This document shows, in pieces, positions 54,477-64,000 of a stretch of DNA of 64,000 bases. Origin of the DNA: Setomelanomma holmii (Eukaryota > Ascomycota > Dothideomycetes > Pleosporales > Phaeosphaeriaceae); the NCBI GenBank assembly GCA_010015745.1, contig ML978238.1, positions 62,001 through 126,000 on the forward strand, in the 5' to 3' direction. The position numbers and the translations under genes were made by a program. Every line of letters starts with the position of its first letter. Positions within the stretch are counted from its first letter, which is position 1. Below the pieces are notes generated by a model. It made no database searches. It was given only the letters and a program-made list of their open reading frames with translations, and had not been told where the DNA came from.

Positions 54477-56940
54477 ATGAACAATACTCCTGCCGCAAGC
54501 GATGACCTGCAAGATGTTCAAGAAGTAGTAGCCGCTATTGGAACACTTACCGCGCAAGACCAAGCCGAGATACTGCAACACCTCGTTCATAAGCGACGCG
54601 GAGAATCAATCACATCTAACGGAGCCAACCAAATACCAGTCGCATTGAACCCAGCGTCTTCTGGGACTCATTCGTGCCACATCTGCAGAGAGCTTCGCAT
54701 CACACAAAAGGAAAATGAGCAGTGGAAACATTACCTCGAATCAAATTGGCTGTCCTTGTTTAAAGAGACTCTACGACAAGGTCTCGCACGCAAGTGCACT
54801 CTGGTCGAATGGGTTTTACTTCTCCTGGCGCGCAGCCTGGCCGATTTCAAGTCTGCCGTCACTAAGCGATTCCCTTTTCCTTCCGATCTCGACACGATTC
54901 GAGATGCAGCAGACGACCTCGAATATGTCAGTGCTGGTGGCCTTGTCCTAGGTTGCTGGAGTTATGGCTTCGATGACCACATCAACGTGACGCTCAAGTA
55001 CGATGCAGACCCATATCTGGTGGACAAGCTGTGGAGCGTGGGGCATGACTTGCACGAAGGCCCCACATTCAAGGAGTTCGAGCGCAAATATGACGGAAAC
55101 CTAAGGACTCGACTTCGAGTGTCCGCCAACGCAGGTGAGTTGCCCCGTGAGGGTCGTGGCTATACTCATCGCAAGGTAGGCCACACTGACATGCTCGATC
55201 TGTTCAGTGGCTGAGAATCTCCGCCCTATCACTACCCAAATACTGTCACCGATGGCAATTATTCCCTGGAACAAGATCATTTGCTGATATTTTCCAAGAT
55301 GATCCTGCAGCTTCCGATACTCGCTTTCGGCCGGCGGCACAAAGTATGCACCCGGAGAAAAGTCTCAAATTGGCACAAGAAGTTCCTAAGCAACTGCCAA
55401 GAAAATCACGAATCTCGTTTCAGGAAAGCTGCTCAGCTGCCATCGGGAGTGATTGATGTTGGTACGACCTTGCCCATACGTTCAGTAAGCTTGCACTGGA
55501 GCGAGGAAGACGAGCTCGGAGACTATGCAGGTAAGTGTTGAGCTCCACGCTTCGAAAGCGGTGCTTCATCGTTTTTGAGTAAAGTCAGCGATTTCTGACA
55601 TTCAGTAGTGTTATCTTATTGCTGGGGCGGCAGTCAGCCGATGACTACGACATCTCTCACAGCACAAGATTTCACTAACGGCATAGCCTTCTGCCAACTG
55701 CCAAGAACGCTGCGGGATGCGATGACAGTTACTGGCACCCTCGGGCTTCAATATGTTTGGATCGACTGTCTATGTATCTCGCAGGATGATCCTACAGATC
55801 TCAGCCGAGAGATTGCGCGGATGGCAGACATATTCCAAGGCGCATCCGTCATCATATCGGCCGCTTGTTCATCAAGCGTCTATGACGGATTTCTGGTCGA
55901 ATGTACTCTTCCGCCCATTAAGCGTGTGGAGTCTACCATTTCAGTCGCCAAATACCCCTTCGGGCACCATTCTACTAGAACAAGAGCGGCGTGCGTACGA
56001 TCCGGCTGAAGACCCCATCAATCTACGAGCTTGGTAGGCCATACAAAGTGCAGTTCGTGAAATGTACAATAACACTGCACCTCTCTCAAGGACACTGCAG
56101 GAACACTTCCTCTCTCGACGTACGCCAGTTTTCGGTACCAGGGAACTCTGGTGGACCTGCGAGGACGCAGTCAGCTTCGACACACTCCCAACGAAACGAT
56201 TTGACCACGTCCCTGCCATTCAGCGGAAACGCGGCGACGACAGATTCGCCCTCGACTACTGGCGATCCATTGTACACGATTACACCCGACGCTTCCTCAC
56301 CTGGCCCAACGACAAACTGCCCGCTATTGCCGGTGTCGCACAAATCTATGCGGGCTTCTTCAATTGCAGCTATCTCGCTGGCCTATGTCAATACTCGCTG
56401 CACTCAGAGCTCATGTGGTGCTCGAACCGGTCCGACATAACGCGACCTCTAGCTCACCGTGCGCCATCATGGTCCTGGGCATCAGTCGACGGCGAAATAC
56501 ATCACAAATAGTGCGACATCAACCCAGATCCCAGCGTGAACATCATAGAGTGTCGCATCACGCCCATCTCGCAGTCTTCGCCTTTCGGTCTGATCAACGC
56601 TAGCAGGACGTATCTGCGCATTGAATGTCGCCTCATCAAGGCCGTCTGGCAAGACGATAGAGAGTATATATCCACACTACAGGCGTATAGACCGAAGCAG
56701 TCCTCCGACACGAGCGATGGGAAGAGAGAAGTTTTCAGCAGAGCTGGCAGAACGCACGCTGATGCACTGGAACGCGACCTTACCAATGACGTATAGATCT
56801 TGCCTCTATCCAAAAAGCCTGTACGAGGCTTGATCCTTGTGCGTGTTGAAGGCAATGTGTATCGGAGAGTGGGGCTAGTTCTGCGACTGTGGTGTACGAC
56901 TTCGATTGTGGAACCGGATCGAATCATCACCATCATCTAG
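54477..56940 (+). pseudogene. HET-domain protein, broken
   Basis: HET domains mediate heterokaryon incompatibility and related cell death. Exon 1 (54477-55134) has an N-terminal Cys pair (SCHIC) and ends at GTGAGT. Coding text resumes with DIFQDDPAASDTRFRPAAQS and must change frame near 55375 to reach FLSNCQENHESR and LPSGVIDVG. After a GTAAGT intron comes the HET core: VLSYCWGGSQ, LPRTLRDAMTVTGTLGLQYV and WIDCLCISQDD. A second frameshift lies near 55885. A 57-nt intron restores W-TLQEHFLSRR. In-frame TAG codons at 56509-56511 and 56794-56796 are followed by family-like text (CDINPDPSVN; then ILPLSKKPVRG...VYRRVGLV) to 56940. At least two shifts and two nonsense codons make it inactive. Confidence 0.75.
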
Positions 56941-57216
56941 GAGTGGGCCAAGTCTTCAAAAAAGGAGCCAAACCAGCTTGCGATGGCAGCAACGAACGCG
57001 AGCTTGAGTTGAAGTACAAAAGTGTATCCTGGGAAAAAGTGATAGAAACAAACCCGGAACACGCAATTCGATCATCTTCACATCAACTGAGATGTTATGC
57101 AATCTGATATTACACGCTACATTCGCCCCAAGCAAAACCCTATGCGAGCCAAAAGCGCTCTCAACCTTCAAACTCCAGTATATGCACATCTGACCATCCA
57201 TCCTCCAGCTCCATGC

Positions 57217-60200
57217 TCAATACGTCAACATCTTCTGCTTCCCTCCACTTTTCACGCCCTCCAACCCCTCCTTCGCAAAACTACACCATCGGTCCTTGAT
57301 GCTCACGACTTCATACGTGCCCTCTTCCTGCACGGGTATCCGCAAGTGATGTGTCTCACTGCGCTCCGTCTTGACTTCCAAAACCTTACTCTTTCGCCCC
57401 TTGACTGCATTCGTGCTACGCGTGTACGTAAACTCGAATGGTGGCGTGCCCCAGAATTCAAACTCGAGATCTGTGCCGCCACCCTCGTGAATATCAATCT
57501 CGTGCACTTGACCTCCAGAAAGACGCACGGACGGAATGGGGTGGATCGTCTTTGAGAGATCAAGAGTGGCAAGGCACTCTGATGCCGAGTCGCGAAGACC
57601 GGTGATGGTGAATGTGCCAGGTAGCTCGGCAAGGCGGCGGAAGTTGGTGCCTGGGTTGGAGGCTTTGCGTTGCTTGCCTTCGAAGGTGTAGTAGACTGTG
57701 AACGGTTGCTGACCGCTGAGAGCGTATGACAGGCGCTCGCCAACGCAGAAGTCGGTGCGGTCTTCGAGAGCCGTGGCTGTGGGCGCATCGAAGACGCTGA
57801 TCTGCACGCGGTCTTTGCTGTTGGGTACGGGCTTGAAAGTGCAGCCTCGCGAGTCGCGGACCTTGCGAATGAAGATGGAGGATTGACCGAGGTTGAGTTT
57901 GTTGCGCTCAATCTTGAGATTGTACTTGTTGTCAGGAATGCTCTTGTGCACACTGAGTTCTGGCTTAGGAGTGCCTTGGTGCTTGATCTCAACTTCGAGG
58001 TGGAATGGTGGCACGCCTTCGAGTGTAATAGGGATGACCTCCTCGCCCTCTGCTTCTCGTGAGCAGTAGCTGTACGTCTTCCCAGGACGGTCGAAGTGGG
58101 CGCTAGGAAGAGAATGTACCGTCTGACGAATGGTAAGGGGCGTAAAGTACTTCTTCGAGTGGTCGTACTTTGCGTCTGCGAGCTTCAAGAAAGTGTACTC
58201 GTATGTGCCAGCATTCGAGGTATCGGCCCTGATCGATGTAGTGCCGCTGACGGCATGGAGATCCTTGTTGCTATTGGAGATTGTCTTGCCCTTCTGATCC
58301 TTGTAGATCTGCTGGTAGGACACATCGAAAGGAGGATTACCTGGCTTTGAATTAGTGGACTTCGATAGTATTAATTCCGAGAAAGCTTACCGCTGAGCGA
58401 AACATCAAATGAGTCCTCTTCGCCCTTGCAGACCGGGTCCTTGGTGTATTTGCCGCCTTGAAGAACGATGGCAGGCGACTCTGGCACGCTCAGCGTAGGT
58501 TGTGCAACCCAAGAAACGTCGAATTGGCTCGACTTTTCCTCAATCAAACCAGGGCAAATGGCGTCATTGACGGACAGTAGATGGTAGGTACCATCATTCT
58601 TGACATCCAGAAATGAGTTGGCCGTCTGGAAAATTTCCTTCTTGACTTCCTTCGTGGCGAGGTTCTCGTACTTGAGCGACCAGGGTCCATTTCCCGTGAA
58701 GCGTAACGGAAGACCAACAGTTCGGCCTTCGAGAGCCTTTACATTTTGCCTGCCTTCAATGTGTCCGAAGTAGGCCTTGGGCCTTTCATGCCGTACATTG
58801 ACCTTGGCCTCCTCGTGCAGGTACTCCTTGCAGCCCATCTTGTCACTTACCATCGTCAGAGTGACAACATATTCGCCGCCATTCTTGAGATTGTCAGTGG
58901 TGATGGTGTAGTGCTCGTCGCTCGTTTCAACTGTATGCTTGACGCGTTTGCCGTTATGCACAATCTCATAGTCGAGTTTCCAGGGCGCATCACCCGACAG
59001 GCGAACGTCGAACTCGGCTGTATCGTCAATGCAGGCTTGCTTTGGTCGCTTGCTCTCGACGAAACGTGCTTGCGCGGAGGGCCGGACATTCTGCTGCAGC
59101 TCGATGCCCTTCAAAGGACGTTCCTCGTAGACAGCATCACGGATACCATCGAAAGTGTACTGGTAGTGACCGGCTTCTGGTGGAGCAAAGTCGACTGTGC
59201 TGCGAAGTGTGGCAACCTGCAATGGTTTCCGCGACCTCTTTTGGCCGTTTACATATTCGGTAAAATAGATGGTGAACGGCGGGCTTCCCACCAAGTCAAG
59301 ACCAACGCGTAGGCCGATGGGGTTTCCTGCACACTTGTCGACGATGTCTTCGCTTGTGAGGCTAAGGGCTGGCTCCGGTGGATTCTGGAGTAGGCACGAA
59401 GCTGGCTCGAGCACTTCGCCTTCGCAGAAATCGGTTGAGACGGACTTGAGTGTGTATAGTCCAGCGGCAGAGATGAGCGGCTGCTCCTTGGTATTTCGCA
59501 TTTTGACTGTCTTCGACTTAGCATCGGCACTATGATAGCCGTCTGCAACGATGTCCTTCTCGGGTGTAAAGAGGTATTCAATGGTGTGCGCAGCGTCAAT
59601 AGCATGCTTGCCCGTGGAGTCGTAGGCGACTGGAAGACGTTCGACATTGTTCTTGGCGGCCTTGATCGGATTCTGCGGGCTACAGCCTCGAAGGAAAATC
59701 TTTGGGCGCTCGTGAACCACAAAGGACTGTCGAATTCCCGTGGGCTTGTGCTTCGGTCGCTCCTCATCGTCCACGGCTGCGAAGTTGACTAAGTTGCCGA
59801 GACCGTCCTGAACCTCTTCGACCTCGTACTCCCAGACGCCGCTCGTGGACACAGTTTCGTTCAGCGGAACAGTGATTCTTTGTGACCTTGCCCAGGACAC
59901 GTCCTCACGCCCGCCCTTGACCAAAGCTTGTGACGTATGCCTTGAGAGTGGGGATATCGCATCGTCAGGCTGTAGATTCTGGAATTCTGAACGACCTTGC
60001 TGCTGTCCATTCACTGCCAAGCGGTACTTGATGCTCAGCGGCGGGGTGCCTTGGACTTCGAGCGCGACATTGGACAAGTCATTGCGACACCGACTGCTGC
60101 CTGTCTCCTTGACGCGAGCTTGTGGACATGTGGCGACGACTAGGCTGGAGGAACGGGGTCGTACCTGCAGCTTCGAGTGATCCAAAACCTTGCGCAACAG

Positions 60201-61073
60201 ATACACGCCTGGCTTCTTGACGGTATATCTCAGCGTCAACGGATCATCAGGGTCCAGCGCCTTGCTTGCTTTCTTCGCCGATTTTCTCGCCTTGTCTAGC
60301 ATCTTGCCCAGCTCCTTCTTCTTGATCGTGATTGTCTCGTTTGCATTTGTCTCCACATCGATTCGCAACAGCTCCATCTCTATAGGCTCGGTCTGGTTGA
60401 TCAGGATCGGGATGTCAAGTTGGGTTACGGTCGAGCTGAGGCAGAAAGACTGCCTGTCAGGGTTGAGGATCGCGGAGCCCTCAGGCAGGATGTTGATGAT
60501 CTGCTTGCCCAGGATCAGTGAGGCGTTGTGCAGGATTGCGCCGGGCTTGACGCTGCGCTCGCTGATAGCCAACTCGCTGTCCCAGAGGAAGCCAACCAGC
60601 CCCATGAACCACGCCTGCACCGGGATTCCAATCTTGAACATGAGCATTACGTCTATCGCTGCATGTAGCGTGAACAGCAGAAAGGCGGCGCCGTTGCTCC
60701 ACTCCAGCCAGGGAATCTCGAGCAAGGGCACGCCAAACATGAACATCATGTCGAAGAAGCACCACTTCAGACACAGCCATAGCGACTGATCCTCCTCTAC
60801 TATCAAGGTATAAAAATCGTAAGATCGGTACGCCCACAGGGCGACGTAGAGTGCGAAGACGTAGAAGCGTTGTTGCGCCGGGTCGAGTATGTCGGAGGGT
60901 ATCAAGGGTCCTGAGGAGGACTGTGGAGGAGCTTTTGGCAGATCTGGTAATGGTGACCGCACATTTGGCCGTGGTGTTGAGCCATTTGGACTGCGTAGGC
61001 CAGGCGACCGGTTCGTTGTTTGCGGCGTCGTGGGGAAGCCGCCTACGCCTCTGCGCGTGGGAGTGCCATTCAT
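57217..61073 (-). CDS. POM152: Nucleoporin POM152
   Basis: Exon 1 58391-61073 and exon 2 57217-58340, with a 50-nt intron (GTAAGC...GCCAG), encode 1268 residues. POM152 is the integral membrane nucleoporin that forms the lumenal ring of fungal nuclear pores. A Pro/Arg-rich N-terminus (1-60) faces the cytosol. Three hydrophobic segments at about 70-180 (FYVFALYVALWAY, LKWCFFDMMFMFGVPLL, then FLLFTLHAAIDVMLMF) anchor it. The rest is a series of Ig-like lumenal repeats, each with a beta-rich PPF/PW core such as GSPPFTIYFTEYVNG, GDAPWKLDYEI, GNGPWSLKYENL and GVPPFHLEVEI. Length and order match other filamentous-fungal POM152 proteins. Intact. It is divergent from the UCH gene. Confidence 0.93.
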
Positions 61074-61570
61074 TGCGCCCTGGGTATGCGCTTTTTGTGT
61101 TGTCGTCGTATCATGAGCTGGAGGAGCGCATCGGGTGTTTGTGCAGGCTCCCAGTACGTGGAAATGCGCGAGTGTTGGACTGTCTTGCCTCTGTCAAACG
61201 TCCCAGAAACAAAATACGCGACGCGCTCATACCCTGCGCCCACAGCCAATCAGAGCGAAGGTGTCAGTCTCGCAATCACGTGCCTTGACCTTTGCCTATT
61301 CGAATTCGAACATCATCGCGCCTTCGCAACTTGCCTTCGCTTTCACCCGACTCATTCCACAAATAGCGTTCATCACTACGCTTCTATTGTCGGTGCGCAC
61401 AATAGCTTGTGGTGTATTGCACGTCACACATTTCCCTCGTCAACATGCCTGTTTGCTTTCCTTTCCTTCAACCTCCAAACGTCCACATACACACTTGAAC
61501 CTCAGTCGTTTTCCACTCACCTTTCCTTCGCAAGATTTGAAGTCTGCGTAATATACGCAGCGGGACAGCG
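61074..61570. other. Divergent promoter region
   Basis: 497 bp between the POM152 and UCH starts; no specific motif recognised. Confidence 0.4.
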
Positions 61571-63163
61571 ATGAGTCATTCTTCGCCAGAGACACAGCCT
61601 TCTCCAGCAGGCATGGATGTTGCCAAAGAAACAACCGTGGAGCCTCCTGAAGTTCCAACCAACGGCACTTCTTCTGCTGGTTCAGAAGACGCCAAAGGAA
61701 CCATTATCACAAATGCCACTATGGAAGAGGCTGCACCAAGCCCGACTTCGCAAACAACTTCACCGAACTCCAAGAAGCGCGCCCTTCCTGAGCCCTCAAC
61801 TGCTCAGGGACCTGAGAGCAAGAAGATCAAAGAGTCACCACCGCCATCTTCGCCAAAGCTAGACGAGGACCCAACTGTGCAAACCTTTCCTAGTCCGCCG
61901 GACTATCCCGCTACTAAGCTCGACAAAGAGACATGGCAGGGCTTCTGCGACATCGAGTCAGAGCCTGCCTACTTCAGCGTCATCCTGCGGGAAGCTGGCG
62001 TCCAGGGTGTCACCGTGCGCGAAGTGTTCGCAATGACACCAGATTTGCTTGAGATGCTGCCTCAGCCCATCTACGGACTAATCTTGCTCTTCCGGTACCG
62101 CGAGTTTGGCAAGGAAGACCAAGCCACCAATTGTCCTGCGAATGTGTGGTTTGCGAATCAGCTTCCAGGTCAAAACAGCTGCGGCACCCTTGCCATGATC
62201 AACATCCTCATGAACACGGAAGACGTCGAAGTCGGCGAGCATCTCCAGCAGTTCAAGGACTTCACGAAAGACCTGACACCGTACCAGCGCGGCGAAGCCT
62301 TCGCTAGCTTCGACTACATCAAGAAGATCCACAACTCATTTGCCAAGAAGATGGACCTCCTCGAGAACGACAAATATCTGAGCTATAAAGTCAAGCGCTC
62401 CAAGTATCTCAAAGAGCAAGCAGCTGCGCCAAAAACCAAGATCAAGACAAATCCACGCTCGCGTTCGCGCCGCCAATCTGCTGATTCAACTGCAACAGAC
62501 GATAGCGCAGAAGGCTACGAGGACAATGCATACCACTTCATCGCATTCGTCCCCGTCGGCAACGAAGTCTGGAAACTAGACGGCATGGACGCGCAACCAA
62601 CCAGTATGGGTTCTTTTTCCCCCGAAGCAGGAGAGACCTGGCTGTCAGGTGCTAGCGACACCATCGCTACCCTGATGGCTGCCGGAGACGACGACTACGG
62701 CGTTGTAGCACTTACGCAATCACCTCTAGTCCCGCTCCGCAGAGAAGCTTGTCTCACGATCAATACAATCACACACATTGAAACACGCCTCGACACGCTC
62801 AACCCAACATGGCGCTCCTTCGTTCCAGACGACGAAGAACCCACGAGTCCACGCATGCTCGGTCTCGAATCCGACCTCCCGCATCACCCAGTCCCGCCCT
62901 CTACTCAAGCCAGGACCGATGAAGAGAGCATGCCAGACTTGATCGAAAGACGCAGCCGTATGATCAAAGAGCTGAGCAAGGTGGCGGCGAGTATTATGCA
63001 GGAGATGGAGACGAAGGCGCAGGAGGATCACAAGGCGACCCAGCGGAGGTATGATAGTGGGCCGGCGATCAAGAAGTGGTTGGAGATGTTGGCGGAGAAT
63101 GGATATTTGGAGGCCAATCTAGATAGATTCATGCCAGTGAAGGGTGGAAAGGGAGGTGCGTGA
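61571..63163 (+). CDS. Ubiquitin C-terminal hydrolase (peptidase C12), UCHL5/BAP1-like
   Basis: An intronless frame of 530 residues. It cleaves ubiquitin from small adducts or chains and is likely nuclear (NSKKRALPEP; ESKKIKES). The N-terminal 110 residues are disordered. The UCH domain starts WQGFCDIESEPAYFSVILRE and has oxyanion Gln197 and catalytic Cys204 in NQLPGQNSCGTLA, His in YHFIAFVPVG and Asp in WKLDGMD. A low-complexity, basic insertion (RSRSRRQSADSTATDDS) lies in the crossover loop. A C-terminal extension with a helical, ULD-like region (LSKVAASIMQEMETKAQEDH) fits the UCHL5/BAP1 group, which works with ADRM1 or ASX-like partners. The Gln-to-Cys spacing is one residue longer than I know from the family. 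Confidence 0.88.
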   Translation: MSHSSPETQPSPAGMDVAKETTVEPPEVPTNGTSSAGSEDAKGTIITNATMEEAAPSPTSQTTSPNSKKRALPEPSTAQGPESKKIKESPPPSSPKLDEDPTVQTFPSPPDYPATKLDKETWQGFCDIESEPAYFSVILREAGVQGVTVREVFAMTPDLLEMLPQPIYGLILLFRYREFGKEDQATNCPANVWFANQLPGQNSCGTLAMINILMNTEDVEVGEHLQQFKDFTKDLTPYQRGEAFASFDYIKKIHNSFAKKMDLLENDKYLSYKVKRSKYLKEQAAAPKTKIKTNPRSRSRRQSADSTATDDSAEGYEDNAYHFIAFVPVGNEVWKLDGMDAQPTSMGSFSPEAGETWLSGASDTIATLMAAGDDDYGVVALTQSPLVPLRREACLTINTITHIETRLDTLNPTWRSFVPDDEEPTSPRMLGLESDLPHHPVPPSTQARTDEESMPDLIERRSRMIKELSKVAASIMQEMETKAQEDHKATQRRYDSGPAIKKWLEMLAENGYLEANLDRFMPVKGGKGGA

Positions 63164-63417
63164 ATGAAGGCGGAAGAACATTAAAGGAGTTTCTGAATCG
63201 AATGACTGCATTAGTCGTAACGTTGTTCGGCTGGTACGTTCACTGGTATCATCAATGATCTCGAAGTAGCTCGAAGAAATTGAGACAAGTCTAAATTACC
63301 TCACATCCTCCGCCAGAAAGGGAGTGATGTTCGTTCGAAATCCAAAGGCTCTGAGACGACGGCCTTTGCTCCTTGTACGCCGTATAGCAATGTCCTTAAC
63401 TTTTTTCGAAGTTCAGC

Positions 63418-64000
63418 TTAGTTAGAAAAACCCTGGTAGTGCTCCATGCTCGACCACGGCATCATGTCCCATTCGTAGTCCTCTCCCTCCGGTTCGTGGT
63501 AGCGGGTAAGGTCGTGATGTGGTATGTTCTGAGTAGGCTGGTTTCGTAGGGACATCAGGTTGCGAGCGAGGTCGAGCATGAACTCTTCAGGTGGGGCTTC
63601 GATCCACGATCCACACTCATGCAGAGTTTCGGCTTGGCCATACCACACGAAGCAATCCAGTATGGCCTGTCGACCTGGGCAGTGCTTCTTTGTCTGCGAG
63701 TACATCGTTTTGATTGCTCCTACAGTCGGGAGACAGGGCCCCGCGTGTGGGTTGACGACGGTTGTGCTTTCGTGCGTGACTTTCGCAATGACGCCATCGA
63801 TAGCTGCATTCTGTGCCTTCACGTCTGCGATCTGACGGGCAAAAACATAGAGCCCGACGAGCGTGTGATACTCTATCATGCATGCTGACCGGTTTCTGCA
63901 GTATATGTGGCCATCGTCACCTATATGGGTGCGATTCTGTATCTCCTGGAGCGCAGGAACCGTGCCGGTGTCAAGGAGCTTCGAGTAAAGGGCGAAAACT
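63418..64000 (-). CDS. C-terminal part of a BTB-type protein (runs off right edge)
   Basis: One minus-strand frame is open from the right edge to the stop at 63418, about 190 residues, starting FALYSKLLDTGTVPALQEI at the edge. EYHTLVGLYVFARQIADVKA is the helix that follows the BTB core in this fungal family, and CPGRQAILDCFVWYGQAETL the usual next segment. The BTB core itself must lie beyond the edge. The family is large in Dothideomycetes and has no assigned role. No in-frame stop is visible in the part present, unlike the other BTB genes of this window. Confidence 0.65.
   Translation of the reverse strand, partial: VFALYSKLLDTGTVPALQEIQNRTHIGDDGHIYCRNRSACMIEYHTLVGLYVFARQIADVKAQNAAIDGVIAKVTHESTTVVNPHAGPCLPTVGAIKTMYSQTKKHCPGRQAILDCFVWYGQAETLHECGSWIEAPPEEFMLDLARNLMSLRNQPTQNIPHHDLTRYHEPEGEDYEWDMMPWSSMEHYQGFSN

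Noticed and set aside
1159..56940. Reassignment of TAA/TAG to glutamine, as in some ciliates, to explain the internal stops
   Set aside because: Intact genes in the same window end in TAG or TAA (D-serine dehydratase, yvc1, methyltransferase, tyrosinase, transporter), so both are normal stops.

Overview
The window is eukaryotic and reads as a filamentous ascomycete (Pezizomycotina), most likely a Dothideomycete. Genes are separate transcription units on both strands. Nearly every intron I could place is 45-57 nt with a GTRNGY-type donor, a CTNAY-like branch point and a YAG acceptor. The gene families (HET, fungal BTB, SAT4/rhodopsin-like, MYND-DUF4470, secreted tyrosinase, SPX-RING, POM152) are typical of that group. 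There are no operons. Two assembly gaps (7944-8363 and 34674-35203) both fall inside transposable elements.

Layout. 1-7.6 kb: the 5' end of a gene running off the left edge, a decayed hypothetical gene, a D-serine dehydratase and a YVC1-type vacuolar TRP channel. 7.6-37.3 kb is an accessory, transposon-rich stretch. It holds a Fot1/pogo element, two diverged hAT elements (the second with an LTR nested in it), a hAT-type MITE sitting inside a 2OG-Fe(II) oxygenase-like gene, and a set of eroded gene-family members (BTB, J-domain, SAT4, MYND-DUF4470, BTB plus zinc ribbon). Three intact genes are scattered among them: a Methyltransf_22-like protein, an MFSD5/MOT2-type transporter and a secreted FAD oxidase. 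37.4-54 kb is well kept: a giant 2H-EEP-nucleotidyltransferase-MJ1316 fusion, an F-box-like protein, a ThuA-domain protein, a coiled-coil membrane protein, a secreted tyrosinase, JJJ1 and an SPX-RING protein. 54.5-57 kb is a broken HET gene. 57-63 kb holds POM152 and a UCH deubiquitinase. A partial BTB-type gene meets the right edge.

How it fits together. Housekeeping genes form divergent pairs over short shared promoters (RNA-end enzyme/F-box, JJJ1/SPX-RING, POM152/UCH). Accessory families are repeatedly broken by in-frame TAA or TAG codons, frameshifts or insertion. The same C-to-T type of nonsense (CAA/CAG to TAA/TAG) is seen in the transposons, which suggests RIP-like mutation reaching gene-family members. 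The most striking protein is the 1211-residue product of 37406-41089, which joins a 2H phosphoesterase, an EEP phosphodiesterase, a DNA-polymerase-beta-type nucleotidyltransferase and an MJ1316 domain in one chain. It looks like a self-contained RNA-end processing or repair enzyme.
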